A stretch of 30,857 nt of DNA, from assembly GCA_027575765.1 (NCBI GenBank), contig JANBPT010000560.1:1-30857 (forward strand), in the 5' to 3' direction. Source of the stretch: Tieghemiomyces parasiticus. Taxonomy: Eukaryota > Kickxellomycota > Dimargaritomycetes > Dimargaritales > Dimargaritaceae. A model generated the notes under the pieces. It saw nothing but the letters and a program-made list of their open reading frames with translations. It had not been told where the DNA came from and did no database searches. Both the position numbers and the translations under genes were made by a program. Position 1 is the first letter of the stretch. Every line of letters starts with the position of its first letter. This document shows positions 1-10,319 of the stretch, piece by piece.

Positions 1-211
1 GATAATGCAAATGCCACAGCCATCATGTGGATGTCTTCCCTGCGTTTCCAATCTGCGACCTGTGTCGTGCAGCACGACGAGTCTCACTTAGCAAGGTAAC
101 ATAGGGGCGGCATGGCGGTCACTTATGAGACCGAAGGCAGCTCGCTTGACCTACGCTCTGGCGATGGCGTAGCGTGCCACCACCAGCCGTACTACCTGAA
201 GGCTAAACTTA

Positions 212-373
212 CACGGCGTTGTCCTCGTAGTGGCGAAAGCGGGCGTGGTTAGGATCGCAGCGGTATAGCGACATGACGTCATCGACGAGCTGACGACGGG
301 CCGGGGACAAGGTGTCCAGGCCTTGATCGGGGGTGGGCTTGGTGGACTGGGAAGTGGCCGTATCGGTGGCCAT
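212..373 (-). CDS. First coding exon of a protein truncated at the left edge; possible NTF2/SnoaL-like
   Basis: Seen: from the ATG at 373 the frame gives 53 codons ending in a run with LSPARRQLVDDVMSLYRC, then HARFRHYEDNAV. The exon breaks inside a Val codon at a GTAAGT donor (207-212); reading on gives an immediate in-frame TAA. Inference: an N-terminal helix followed by F-x-HY-x-(D/E)-NAV resembles the start of NTF2-like/SnoaL-like proteins, which usually continue with FEDP. No exon starting that way is found between 206 and 1, so the rest probably lies off the left edge. Two AG acceptors (near 60 and 40) are possible, but the peptides that would follow do not look convincing. An in-frame ATG at 523 would add a 50-residue hydrophobic, signal-like leader; I prefer 373 because the upstream stretch is low-complexity. 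Function is a weak guess. Confidence 0.5.
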
Positions 374-1641
374 AGTGCGGGTAAAGTTAGGTGCGGGGCA
401 GGTGCCGAGTAGGGGCGCGGGAAATGAGGTGGCAGGGAGGCAGACGGAATGCGTAGCGGTCAGAGGACGAACGGCGAGCGAGACGGCAACCAGTAGGAAT
501 GGGCAGCGGTTCTTGGCCAACATTAGAGGCGTTGGAACGGTGGAGTCAAAAGGGGCGAAAGTTGTGGGGGCAGTGGGCGGGCAGACCTTAAAGGATATAA
601 CGAGGTGTGACACCGAGGGGACGGGGGCTGGATCCAGGGGCAAGTCGGTGAGAAAGTTCGCTTGGTTGGGTAGAGGGATCGGAGACGAGGGCTGTAAATG
701 GGGATTGTGAGGCGCCTGTCTCGTAAAGGCCAGGTGACCGCCAGCCGCTTATTATACCAGTAACTCAGGCAAGTAGGTAGGTAAGGGAGCGAGCAGGGTG
801 GGGCGGGTCCGTCTCTGGAAGGCGGTGGGAGCAGGTCAGATGCAGTAGGTGGACGTAGTCTACGCCGACCCATCGCGGTTTGTTGACTAGCACCCCGATG
901 ACGGGGGTGGGGTGCGCGCGATTCTGTCCCCGCCGCGCTGGATCGCATGGTAAGCGAAGGTGACGAGGACCTGCAGGAGGGGATCCCGCTCCAGGACCCT
1001 TAGGCCGGCCGTTGGTCTTTACGAAAGGTCATCATGCTGCAAGGTTATGGATCAAAGGGCGAACGTCACCACTAGGAGCCACAGAGGGAACATACACGCG
1101 GCGATCGGAGCTCCAAGGGCAAGCGGCCCGATGGCTGGGGAAACGGATAAGTGAAGTCGTGGCGGCGGTGCCGTGTTGAATTGGGCCTCCCTGATCGCCG
1201 CGGTACGCTTGGCCCCAATAGCCCTCAAGCGGCTGCAATTTCAGGCGCCACTCACGCAGCAACCCGTTGTATCAGCGGCAAGGAGACCCTGGCGACGACC
1301 CCGTGTTACCCATAATGGGGAGTTGTCCGTGGCTGGGATGCCCAACGTGAGGTTCCCGATGAGCCTGCTCTCTATCCCTACCGTCACTCCTTATTCCATT
1401 GGAGGCTCTCCTCACGAAAGTCACGCAGCAGGTTTAAGAATATATTCCAGAATAGCTACGGTGCTTCTTTCGGCCGTTCCGTCGATTGTTTGTCAACCAA
1501 ACTATTAGTCCATCCATCTAGGTACAGCTCCCTCCTGATTTATTGTGCTATTCAGAGTCCGCACTCGGGTCGTAATGCACAATTTAAGTAGTAAACTCCG
1601 CCCACCCCCCTCCTCCTCCGTTCACCCTGGCTCCCAACACC
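374..1641. other. Intergenic region, no supported gene
   Basis: Several open frames of 60-140 codons exist on both strands. None has a recognisable domain, and most begin at non-ATG codons. The stretch should hold the promoter of the minus-strand gene to its left. A possible in-frame leader for that gene (374-523) lies at its left end. I see no tRNA or repeat. Confidence 0.5.
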
Positions 1642-2099
1642 ATGACCAGCACGCCGTCTTTCCGCGCCGCCAAGACCCAGTCTAATAGACCCATTAAGAT
1701 GAATAATGTCTGGTAATGTGAGAAGCAAAGGAAAATAGCTGCCGGGAGGGCGGGCATGCTCCGGAGGCTTCCATAACCTGCCCCTCGTTTAGGATTGGTC
1801 AGAGTCATGCCAACGCCGAAACGTCCAACCCATGGCTGCCGCACCACTTTTCGCAGTTCTCCTTTGCTACCTTGGCCAGCCTGGACCTCACCGACCGACC
1901 GCCAGCAGGAGGCAAACCTAGTCGACATCTATCTTGGGTAACCCAGTCAAGAGCCCGCTACACCTCGACCGTAACGCCCAAATTGGCCCGTGTTCATGAT
2001 TGTTATCAACGGTCCTGGCCACTCCTGGGCTCCGGCCTCTTCTTGGGAGGCAATCCAAACGGTTCTCCGGCCCCTCATCCCGAGAAAGGCGACCTGTGA
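1642..2099 (+). CDS. Possible small two-exon gene, hypothetical protein
   Basis: Seen: an ATG at 1642 in a good context (ACACCATGACC) opens 71 nt that end at a GT donor (1713, GTAATG). A CATAAC branch-like site near 1771-1777 and a TTTAG acceptor (1791-1792) define an 80-nt intron. Without splicing the frame stops at once (TGG TAA). Spliced, exon 2 (1793-2099) continues in frame and the total is 125 residues, with a polar N-terminus and a segment NPWLPHHFSQFSFATL. I do not recognise the protein. Third-position C/G preference is good up to about 1890 and then fades, so the 3' end may be wrong. A second intron is possible: a GTAAGC donor at 2112 with a CACAG acceptor at 2158. There is no transmembrane segment or known motif. 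The model rests on splice signals and frame only. Confidence 0.33.
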
Positions 2100-2483
2100 C
2101 TCGCTAGATCGGTAAGCACTACCCCGGATACACCTCTACCCTCGCCACCAATACACAGCCAGCCAATCTGTACTTCAAGGAAGCCCAGCGTGATTGTACT
2201 TGACCATTACCAGCCCCTTTACCAACGTCTTACGGGCGGTGTCGGGCCTAGAGGAGAAAGGGGAAAAAAATGGGCCCCTCTGGTGGACCAATGAATCCCC
2301 CGCATAGCTTTTTTTTAATGTATGTTATAGTGAAAAAGCCAACATGTGAGTCTAGTCAAAGCAGAAATACAGGTCGGAGGCTGGGCTAGGATCCTTGTAG
2401 GGGGACCAATCCATAGAATTCGCCCGGCTGGCCAAGGATGGGAAGGCCAGGGATCTAGACCCCGCGGCGACGGCGGCCTCCGC
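2100..2483. other. Intergenic region between the small ORF and the J-protein stop
   Basis: Should contain the 3' UTR and poly(A) site of the minus-strand J-protein gene. A T8 run lies near 2309-2316 and an A-rich patch near 2262-2270. No gene is seen. Confidence 0.4.
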
Positions 2484-3746
2484 CTAACCCGACCCCCGGT
2501 GCATCTCCTTCAGCTTTTCACAGGAGGGCATGGCCATGGCCTGGGCGTCGCGTAGCTTCGCCTCGTCGGTCATCAGCCCCAACCAGCCCTGAGCCTCGTG
2601 GATTTTCCGCCGCTTGGTCTCAATCTCGCGCTGGCACTGCTCCTGGAGATGGTTGGTGAAACGAGCATTCACCGTCCGCTCAAAGTTGTTGAGCCGTCGT
2701 GGGTTATCCGCGAAGGCCGCGTCAAATTCCCGTTGGTTCACATAGTATGGGACGGCGTACTCGCGCGTGAAGCGTTGGACGGGCTGGTGGTGCGTGGGGA
2801 CGAACCGGAACGACGGCTCCGGTGTGCTGTAGCCGGTACCGAAATTGACAAAAACTGACGACAGAAAGGACGTGAGCAGCGGGAGTAGCACAAAGAGGAG
2901 CGGCAGGAGGGCAAACAACGTCGTCAGGATGGAATTGTTCTCCGGACGCTGGTTGGCGCCCGGGCGGCGAAATGCGCCCCGCGCCGGCCGCCCACCGAAC
3001 TGGTGCATACGGACGTTGGGTCCGAACGATGACGCAAAGAAAGGCCCGGCCCCGCCGCCACCCCCACCCCCGCCAAAGAACATGTTAAAAAGCTCCTCGG
3101 GGCTCACTTCTTGTTCGTAGCCGAACCCCTGGCCGAAGGGCGACGCGCCACCGCCGAAGCCGCCGCCGCCACCCCCACCGCCACCCATCCGCGTGCCCGG
3201 GTCGGAACCGTACCGGTCGTAGTGGGCCCGCTTGTCACCATCACTGAGGATGGTAAAAGCCTTGCTGATCATCTTGAACGCCTCGTCGGCCCCGGGGGCA
3301 CCGTTCTTGTCCGGGTGGAACTGCAGGGCTAGTTTGCGGTACGACTTTTTGATGTCAGCATCGGTGGCTGTCTTCTCCAGGCTAAGGATGGCATAGTAGT
3401 CCTCGCCACAATCATGGATACGCTTGACGGCTACAACCTGTTCCCGGGTGTACTCGCGTTGGGTACTCGGCGTAGCCGGTGGTTCCCTGGTGGCGGCCCC
3501 CTTCCCAGTCCGTTGCCGAAGCTGGGGCTCGGACGTCGAGCGGTGCGAGGAAGCGGATGCTGGCGCAGGTTTGGCCTCAGCGGAGCCCCGGGCTTCTAAA
3601 CGGGTGAGCAGGAGTTCGGCCGTCGGGGTGGGGTAGAGGGCGAGCGACTTTTTGGTGAACTTGAGCGCAGCCGCAAAGTTGTCTTGGGCGATGTGCCGCT
3701 GTGCGATCTCAATGCACCGGACGGCCTCGTCTTTGTTGTGTTCCAT
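2484..3746 (-). CDS. DNAJB12/B14-type ER membrane J-protein (Hsp40 with DUF1977-like tail)
   Basis: A 420-residue co-chaperone that should stimulate an Hsp70 ATPase at the cytosolic face of the ER, in membrane-protein quality control. Seen: the first residues [16 protein letters not shown], with a helix ending in ALYPTP, match the conserved N-terminus of animal DNAJB12. A J-domain spans about residues 116-178, with HPD at 144-146. Two glycine-rich runs follow (about 188-200 and 225-233). A single strongly hydrophobic helix lies at about 272-298, followed by the C-terminal region with YYVN and an [13 protein letters not shown] stretch typical of the DUF1977 tail. Start: ATG at 3746. The frame is open upstream to about 3968 but has no ATG there. 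One exon. It is divergent from the F-box gene across about 0.9 kb. Known for the family: ER anchoring and ERAD. The membrane topology here is inferred. Confidence 0.93.
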   Translation of the reverse strand: MEHNKDEAVRCIEIAQRHIAQDNFAAALKFTKKSLALYPTPTAELLLTRLEARGSAEAKPAPASASSHRSTSEPQLRQRTGKGAATREPPATPSTQREYTREQVVAVKRIHDCGEDYYAILSLEKTATDADIKKSYRKLALQFHPDKNGAPGADEAFKMISKAFTILSDGDKRAHYDRYGSDPGTRMGGGGGGGGGFGGGASPFGQGFGYEQEVSPEELFNMFFGGGGGGGGAGPFFASSFGPNVRMHQFGGRPARGAFRRPGANQRPENNSILTTLFALLPLLFVLLPLLTSFLSSVFVNFGTGYSTPEPSFRFVPTHHQPVQRFTREYAVPYYVNQREFDAAFADNPRRLNNFERTVNARFTNHLQEQCQREIETKRRKIHEAQGWLGLMTDEAKLRDAQAMAMPSCEKLKEMHRGSG

Positions 3747-4646
3747 GGCCAGGCTTAACGTTGCGGATGAATATGAGGCTGGAAAATTAGGCCACCGGAG
3801 GGATCGAAGAGTCGGGGCAGTTCGTAAGGTAGGCGGAAAGATGTAACGGCAGTTACAGTATGGGCTGCGTTTCGGCCGGGTTGTAGTTGTGCGATGTTTA
3901 ACTCCGGTTAAGGATGACGCTGGGTGACGATGTAGGGGGGGATGGGGAAGGTCGTGTGTAAAGGTCAAGGTAGACGCCCGGGGGGTGAGTTATCGAGGAC
4001 CCTTGAACGAATGACGCGACGGGACCAATGTGGGGTCGCCAGAGAGAGAGAGAGAGAGGGAATCTTAATGAACGAAAGGCAGAGTTGAAATGGATGAGCC
4101 CCTCGCCCCCAACACGTTTATGGGAGATACGGACGACGAATTACAGTACTGAGCCGCTGGCAACAGGCGCGATCGGGCGTGGCGGTAAAGGAGCCGAGAG
4201 ACCTATAATGGAAGTTGCTGAATTGAACAGCGGGAGGTGGGGTGGTGGCCGAAACACCAGGAAGGGCTGGCCAATACGGTCGGGCCACCGAGGCGGACCC
4301 ACGGCCCTGGCTCAGGCCGGGGTGGCTCGTCGTACCCAGACGGGCATACAGGGCGGTCGACCTAACACGGGCAAGCCAGCGGAGCGGCTGCTGTTTCCGA
4401 GCTTTGACCATAACGCATCGCATTTGCCTCTACTACCCACTGGAAGGTTCTCCCCGTTTATTCACCGTATACCCGACCGTAGCCGCTGACGTCGCCTCCT
4501 ATCTGCACATTTCTACTTTGCCCGGCTCACCCCGCCACCTCCCCATTTGCTTACCCTTGCCATACCCCTACAATCGACCCGCAGCCCCCCTCGACCCGGC
4601 GCGTCCTACCACAACCCTTGCCCTCAACACCTCCCTTTTGCCCGCC
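3747..4646. promoter_or_regulatory. Divergent promoter region between the J-protein and F-box genes
   Basis: The two flanking genes are transcribed away from each other, so this 900-bp stretch must hold both promoters and 5' UTRs. The open frames inside it lack credible ATG starts or domains. It contains a GA-dinucleotide tract at 4041-4058. The last 100 bp before 4647 are C/T-rich on the plus strand, as is common before fungal start codons. Confidence 0.45.
4041..4058. repeat. (AG)9 microsatellite
   Basis: Nine perfect AG units in the divergent promoter region. It could act as a GAGA-type nucleosome-excluding element or be a neutral microsatellite. Confidence 0.9.
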
Positions 4647-5645
4647 ATGGACTTCCCGGCCGAGGTCCTACGCCGCATCTTCCGGGAGTGCGGCCGCCCG
4701 ACCTTACGCACAGCCTGTCTGGTCAATCGGAACTGGCGGGAACATGCCGAGGTATTCCTCTACCACGACCCCCTCATTCAGGACATGCGTCAGTTTGTCC
4801 TGCTGACCAGCCAGGGCTCGGACCATGCCCTACGGCGGCACGTCCGCACGATATCTGTGGAACTTGTCCCTCACCGCTGGGATCTGTTCGGCGCCGACTC
4901 GCTGGCCACACTAGCCCGCCGGTGTCCTAACCTGACCCACCTCAATTTGGACGAGTGTCACATTGATGACGAGGCCCTGCGCGCGTTGCTTGTCGCCCCA
5001 ACCGGCCATCCTCACGCCCACGGCGATGACAAGAGCGCTAGCGGCCACAGCCTGGCTAACCACAATGCCACCGGGCGGATACCCAACCGCCAACCGGTCG
5101 CCGCCACCGTTCTCCTGCCCCACCTGGAGTACCTCAGTCTCCAGAACTGTCCCATCGGCGACCGTTGCGGCGATGTGATCCACCACCTGCGCAACCTTCG
5201 ACACCTAGACGTGTCACACACACATATCACCGACAAGGCCTTCATCCGTATCGTCCGGTCCTGCACCGCGCTCGAACTGGTCTTTACCAATACGTGTTGC
5301 TACCTCTCCGAGCGGAGCTTCCACGCGGCCTTCGCCTCACTACCTCGCCTCAAAGAGCTGGACATTGAGAACTGCTACAATATCGTGGAAGGGCTGTTGC
5401 CCAATGGCCGTGTCCACAGTCCCAGTTGGGTGGACGATACCGAGGATGACTGGTCCGACGAGGACGTGGTGGACGAGTTTGACGACGGGCTGGTGCTCGA
5501 CGATCGGGCGGAACGAGACGGCCCTTGGGGTCGGGAAAGTGTATCGCCGGATTTCGTGCTCGCCAATAGCCGGAGGATCTCCGGGAGCGGTAGGGCCAGT
5601 GACACGGACGATGCTTGGGAAACCGAACCCGATTCTGTACTGTAG
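4647..5645 (+). CDS. F-box/leucine-rich-repeat protein (SCF substrate receptor)
   Basis: A 332-residue protein. Seen: an N-terminal F-box (residues about 1-40: FPAEVLRRIFRECG, then LRTACLVNRNWRE), which in this family binds Skp1. LRR units of the cysteine-containing AMN1/FBXL type follow at about 94-116 (LTHLNLDECHIDDEALRALL), 158-178, 184-203, 208-228 and 233-250. A Ser/His/Asn-rich insertion at about 119-150 separates the first and second repeats. The tail (about 261-332) is acidic and polar, rich in Asp/Glu and Ser. Start: the ATG at 4647 sits in GCCGCC-like context (CCCGCCATGG) and begins exactly at the F-box; the frame upstream has no ATG. One exon. Inferred role: it recruits an unknown substrate to an SCF ubiquitin ligase. 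The LRR array is short, so substrate identity cannot be guessed. Confidence 0.9.
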   Translation: MDFPAEVLRRIFRECGRPTLRTACLVNRNWREHAEVFLYHDPLIQDMRQFVLLTSQGSDHALRRHVRTISVELVPHRWDLFGADSLATLARRCPNLTHLNLDECHIDDEALRALLVAPTGHPHAHGDDKSASGHSLANHNATGRIPNRQPVAATVLLPHLEYLSLQNCPIGDRCGDVIHHLRNLRHLDVSHTHITDKAFIRIVRSCTALELVFTNTCCYLSERSFHAAFASLPRLKELDIENCYNIVEGLLPNGRVHSPSWVDDTEDDWSDEDVVDEFDDGLVLDDRAERDGPWGRESVSPDFVLANSRRISGSGRASDTDDAWETEPDSVL

Positions 5646-6404
5646 ACGAGACCCTATCGCTTAGACCTTGTGGACCCACCATTGTATTTAATGCCGGCCG
5701 TCTGAAGCTGGAGCGCACGAGACCGACTCCTTAACTGCTGATCTCTGCGCTACCATACCACGCTTCGCGTGTCTCCTTCCCCCTTATCTTGAGCCTCACT
5801 TCCGCCAGCACCCCCTCCACACATTGCAGGTTACGTTCTTAATGTGAGAAACTGGGGTAAAGTCGATTGAAATGGATCGTGGTGTCACTCCCTTAACAGG
5901 TATCACTACCCTTCTCTAGGTGCAGGCTTTCATTAAGTTAGGGGCCAACGGTACTGGCTTCTCTTGTAACAACCTCGATGTGGAGATTTTGGTTTATTGA
6001 CCACACAGGGTGTGACATCTCAGGCACTAGAAAATTGTTTACTATACCGGTGTCAAGCGTGATGGATTGGTAATGTACAGACGAAAAGATGGGGTGACAT
6101 GGTGTGAAGCGAGCAAAGTAGAGGCAACCCCATGGTCCAGTAGAGGGGGGGTCAAAAGGGGGCTCCCGAGTATGGGAAAAACGACGTAGCGTAGTATAGG
6201 AAATTTGGATGGCGCGGAAGGCGAAGGCGCAGATGAATAGAGTAGAGTTAGAGGTTAGATATAGATGTGGCAGGGCCCGCGCAGTAGTAAACAAAACACA
6301 TGTTATACAGAGGGTGGATCGGAAAAGAGGACAATGGCGCAATTGGTGGCGGGGTGCTATAGCAAGACAAGGGAGCGTCAGGACTCCACTTTTCCCACGG
6401 CGAC
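5646..6404. other. Convergent intergenic region (3' ends of F-box and RING genes)
   Basis: The two flanking genes converge here, so both 3' UTRs and poly(A) sites are expected. Open frames in it show no recognisable protein. A weak ATTTAA element lies about 40 bp after the F-box stop. Confidence 0.45.
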
Positions 6405-7808
6405 CTAATCCAGATCCGCCGGATCAAAGAAGAGAGGGCTGGGAGTATGGTCGACGGGAGCCACAGTGGCGGCAGTGTTAGCAGTCGATGCCGGGGGGTC
6501 GGCGAGCAGAGAATCCAGCACCTCACCAGGCACAACGTTAGGCGCCCGGCAGGCCGGACAACGCAGTGGGACGCCGACCGGTTCAGTATCAACGGAGGTA
6601 GTGGTCCTCGCCGTCCGACTTCTGGTACTGTAAGGATGAAAGCCCCGGGCACGCAGGTTGGTGCGGAGACAGGCGCTGTGGAAGCTGTGATTACAGCGTG
6701 GCAGGGTGACGGTAGAGGGTACCAAGGCTTCAACGCCCTCCATGTCGCTACCATCGCTCCGAGTGCACTCACAGAGACCAGAGGCCTGGAACGCACAGCA
6801 CGCCGTGGAGGGGGTAGGGGCGGCAGTCGTGCCGGCTGGCTGTTTTGGACGCTGGGCCGCGGCAGCGGCGGCGGCGGCATCGCGCTCCTGCATCCGGCGC
6901 TCGACACTGCGGTTATAGTCCGAGTTGTCCGTCATGATTTCGTAGCGGCAAGTCGGACAGGTGTTGGATACTGCCAGCCATGAAAAGAGGCAAGTCTCGT
7001 GGAAGACGTGTTTGCAGGGCATACGCCGGAGGGCTGTCAGCGAGGCGTCGCCATTAGACGACGACGGCTCGTCGGTCCCGGTGCGATCCAAGTCGTCCTG
7101 GCAAATTAGGCAGGTCAAGGTGTCGCTGCCGCTCTCAGTAGCCGCACGGAGCTGCTGAAGGTCGTTCGCGGTGAGCACGGGCAAATCGTGGATCGCAGCC
7201 TTGGAGGCCGGCGGCTGGCCTCGGATGGTCTGCGCTTCCGAGTTAAAGAAGGGCTGGTTAAAGAAAGTCTGCGGGGGTACACCGAGCATGAACGGCAAAA
7301 ACTGCAGAATCCGGGGATCCTGGAAAAAGAAGGTCATGTGGGGCACCGGACGAGGCGAAGTGTCCTCCCCACCCGCAGTGGAACCGTTATCGGTGGCCGA
7401 GGGGGGTGTGTCAGGTGGTGCCGGGCCCGCAGCCTGGGCTCCGGGCGACCTGTCGCTTGCCGCGTCGGGGGACGACCCAGGCTCAGTGGGTGGGGTCGGA
7501 CCGTGCCCGGTGGGGGCCAACCGGGTACTATTTCGGATGAAAGCCGCGGGGACCGGTAGGTTCACAAAGAACATGAATGGTGGGGGCGGCGGTGGCGAGG
7601 CCGAGGACGTGTTAGCGGCCGGTGGCGAAGGCGTGGCATTACCCGGTGCTGAGTCCTGCTCTTCTAGGGCCCCGGCATGTGGAGAGGCCGTCTCGCTGGC
7701 TACCTGGACCGCCTGAGGACGTGGTTCATGGTCACTATCGTCAATATTGGGGGTTTCGCGCGGCGAAGCCGGTTCCGGTGGAGTCGTAGGCACAGACGTG
7801 CGCTCCAT
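6405..7808 (-). CDS. RING-H2 E3 ubiquitin ligase with a second, degenerate RING-like domain
   Basis: A 467-residue protein. Seen: a long proline/serine/alanine-rich, presumably disordered N-terminus (about 1-200, with a P6 run at 72-77). Then comes a canonical RING-H2 domain at 233-287 with ligands C233, C236, C265, H267, H270, C273, C284 and C287. An Ala8 run and a charged linker (about 303-330) follow. A second zinc-binding-like block at about 337-420 keeps C372, H374, H377, C380, C417 and C420, but its first Cys pair is irregular (CC at 337-338, C-x-C at 346-348). The stretch before RING 1 (ASKAAIHDLPVL) resembles the region before the RING in San1-like nuclear quality-control ligases; this is a weak comparison. 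ATG at 7808, one exon, convergent with the F-box gene. No transmembrane segment. Expected to act with an E2 in ubiquitin transfer; substrates unknown. Confidence 0.88.
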   Translation of the reverse strand: MERTSVPTTPPEPASPRETPNIDDSDHEPRPQAVQVASETASPHAGALEEQDSAPGNATPSPPAANTSSASPPPPPPFMFFVNLPVPAAFIRNSTRLAPTGHGPTPPTEPGSSPDAASDRSPGAQAAGPAPPDTPPSATDNGSTAGGEDTSPRPVPHMTFFFQDPRILQFLPFMLGVPPQTFFNQPFFNSEAQTIRGQPPASKAAIHDLPVLTANDLQQLRAATESGSDTLTCLICQDDLDRTGTDEPSSSNGDASLTALRRMPCKHVFHETCLFSWLAVSNTCPTCRYEIMTDNSDYNRSVERRMQERDAAAAAAAAQRPKQPAGTTAAPTPSTACCAFQASGLCECTRSDGSDMEGVEALVPSTVTLPRCNHSFHSACLRTNLRARGFHPYSTRSRTARTTTSVDTEPVGVPLRCPACRAPNVVPGEVLDSLLADPPASTANTAATVAPVDHTPSPLFFDPADLD

Positions 7809-8276
7809 GGTTAGAGGGATACTATTAATGGAACAATGTTCAGCGTAACTGGGAAGGAATCCCGAAGGGCCAGGGGAGATTTCAATGGAGAGGAAGAATA
7901 GGGAGGGGAGAGGGGCAATGCTGATAGGGAGGGCCGTAGCGTGTAAAGAGGGGATTGTTCAACGGGAAGGGCAACTGCAGGAGAGTAGTCTAGTGGTGAC
8001 CTACGTCATTAGTAAGTCTAGTAATACAGCGTTGACTGAAAGGGGGCTGGCTGCGAGCAGAGAAAACGGTAACCACACGGAAAGGTACGTGATTATTTGG
8101 GGGCAATGTATAGTGGGGGGGCGTGTGTGAGGTGGTTCTCAAAGGAGAGTGCCAGAATAGCTAAACGACTTTCGAATAATATCGGAACGCTAGAGATGTT
8201 CGGGAAAAACTGACAAGAGAAGCAGGTTCAGTAAGTGATATCCATATCGGGCGGCGTAGCAGGGAAGGGGGGGGGC

Positions 8277-8284
8277 TTTATATA
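8277..8284 (-). promoter_or_regulatory. Candidate TATA box for the RING gene
   Basis: On the minus strand the sequence reads TATATAAA, immediately followed by a run of C (GC-rich flank). It is about 470 bp upstream of the RING ATG and points the right way. No transcription start can be seen, so this is only a candidate. Confidence 0.3.
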
Positions 8285-8828
8285 GGAAGCCGAGTGTCTC
8301 AAACCAAAAGAGAAGGTTAAGGGGTCATTGACACGAACACCAGTACAGGGCCTTGTCAGCCGGAAGATTGGTGGGGAGACCACGCCAGCAGGGAGGGGAA
8401 CGAGGGAGAAGCTGGGGGAAAATTGTTAGAGATGGCCGTACAATGACGAAAGCGTGGGGGCTGATTGGTTAGACCGGGGTAGAACCACTGAGAAAGTGGC
8501 CAACCTAATGGGACAAGGTGCGACCGGCTGAGTGCGCACCGGGGCGATAGCCGGGTGGGGTAAGCAGGTGCCATTCAGCCACGAGCCTCTTCCTCCCTAT
8601 ATTGTATTCTGTGGTGTAATTGGGTGTATGCGAAGGGAAAGAGGTATTGCCTTGCAATAAACGTTGGCTCCTTTACTAATCCAACGGCCGGCTACATAAA
8701 CGCTTCGGCACGGGGAACCTTAACCTAGCAGCCCCAAGGGGATCCCCCGAAGGCCGCGTGAACACGGAGTCGATTGGCTAGACGACAGGCGGTCTGGTAA
8801 TTACTATTTAGCTTACAAAGTGAGTCTA

Positions 8829-8842
8829 TTTTTTTAAAAAAA
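8829..8842. repeat. T7A7 perfect palindrome
   Basis: Seven T followed by seven A. Such rigid poly(dA:dT) tracts commonly exclude nucleosomes in fungal promoters. It lies in the gap between divergent genes. Confidence 0.6.
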
Positions 8843-10319
8843 GTTATCGATTCCCAGGGCAGCGGTGTCGACCGAGAAAATGCTTACGTATGTATTCACC
8901 AGCTGGATGAGGGCCTGAATGGTAGGCTCTTGCATGGATCTTGCCTCAGGCCGTGTAGAGGCGGGAGCAGCTGCAGAGAGCATACCATACTTCCGACTAC
9001 TGGTCGTAGGACCAAGGCGATGAGGGAGGGGGGAAGAGAGGTCACGCTTAATCTTAGGGAGAAGGTGCTAGGGCGATGATGGTAAGCATGGGCTTGGGTT
9101 AGGTGGCATAGAGGACACTGGGCATTGTGGACGGTCCTTGGAGGTTCTAGAAAGCCGACCAATCACACACTGGCAGGTCCATTTAGCTGCGGATCAGCTG
9201 ACCAGGCTTGGTGCACAGCAGGCAAGAGCGCACTTGCCAGATTGATGATCTACCAAATATATTCGGACGATTCCAAAGGCTCAGCCAGCCGCATAAACCA
9301 GGAGACAGTCCTGAGTCACCTGAGTCTCTACTTCCCAGTCCGTCCTGGCAGGACGTGAGGGAGGTTGGGGGTGGGTGGGTCGACAGGGTGTATATTTCAG
9401 GCTGGGACGGGGGCGAGCGGGACACCTAGCATACCCTCACCACCTTGGTCGCCCTCCATCTCCCAAGCCGCCGCCTGTAAAGCGTATACCGCCACCCTCC
9501 CCCCAACCCGTTCTGCAACCAGCTGAGTTATTCTCGCTGCTGATGACGGCGAGGCTATTCCTTGGCAGCTGCCTCGTGCGATGGAAGAATGTCTCAATAG
9601 ATCGGGGCTCCTCGTCACCCAATGACCCGGCTGGAGGCCGATAGCACCGCCCGATTTCCTATTTCATCACAGCACGTAAGGATCTCGCACTTGGGGCGAC
9701 AGTGATCACAGAGGCGGAGCCATGCCACTACCGTGCGCGGGGAGTGCATTGGGTCTCGCATACGCAACCCTTTAGCGCTTTGCCAGAGTCAAAGTCCGCC
9801 CGTGCGATTTTCTCCCGTCAGCACTGGCCAGGAAAAGGACCGCGGCAGAGCCAAAAGGGCTTCCTCTGGGCCAATACAGTGGGGGAATGCCTAACCCCTT
9901 TCTCCCCTGCACAATGCAGTGGCGCTGCTGTCCTGCCAGGATGTGAAGCCTGGCGGGCGGGCACCATCACAATGACGCCGATTCCAACTCACCCGCCCGA
10001 TGGACTCAGGTATACACCTACACACACACAGTCACATTGGGTCCCTGGTCATGGTTCAGGTTCGCTCGCCAGTGTCCACACCATTAGTCCATTCGGGTGA
10101 GCGCCAGTCCCTTGCTGACTGGCAGAGAAGGGCTCATGCCTTTTTGCTTGGGTTTGGTGGATGCATACAACCTACTCCCAACTGGCCTATGTCGTTCGGA
10201 CCTTGATCGCCTCACCCTAGACAATCGTTTAGCGACTCCCTTCGCCTCGATTAACGGGCTTGTGGCACTTTCGAATCGACCCATCGCTTCTCTCTTTTTG
10301 CATCAGCTACACGGTGACC

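Larger units (their letters stand above)
7809..10319. other. 2.5-kb gap without a supported gene
   Basis: Lies between the divergent RING (minus) and DCS1 (plus) genes, so it holds both promoters. Open frames are short, mostly lack ATG, and carry no domain. Minus-strand frames around 9.4-9.8 kb look mildly protein-like, including a 48-codon ATG frame with several Cys, but I could not assemble a coherent spliced gene. Contents worth noting are a TATA-like site at 8277-8284 and a T7A7 palindrome at 8829-8842. A non-coding RNA or a multi-exon gene cannot be excluded. Confidence 0.4.

Noticed and set aside
64..78. Perfect palindrome GTCGTGC-A-GCACGAC
   Set aside because: Short, isolated, within a probable intron. 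No known binding site or partner copy.
1173..1508. 111-codon plus-strand frame
   Set aside because: Starts at GTG, has no domain and no clear codon bias. Probably chance in GC-rich DNA.
3747..3968. N-terminal extension of the J-protein
   Set aside because: No ATG in the extension (it opens at TTG), and the family N-terminus begins exactly at the ATG at 3746.
4242..4646. N-terminal extension of the F-box protein
   Set aside because: Begins at GTG and has no ATG in frame. The F-box starts directly at the ATG at 4647.
9342..9356. CGTCCTGGCAGGACG near-palindrome with a similar TCCTGCCAGGA at about 9932
   Set aside because: Two short GC-rich look-alikes 590 bp apart are not enough to propose a regulatory repeat.
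9397..9665. Overlapping minus-strand frames that might be two exons
   Set aside because: No ATG, no consensus donor, and the only fitting intron would be about 45 nt with weak sites.
9615..9761. 48-codon minus-strand ATG frame with clustered cysteines (CDHCRPKC)
   Set aside because: Spacing does not match a Zn2Cys6 or other known zinc motif, and no flanking exons could be joined convincingly.
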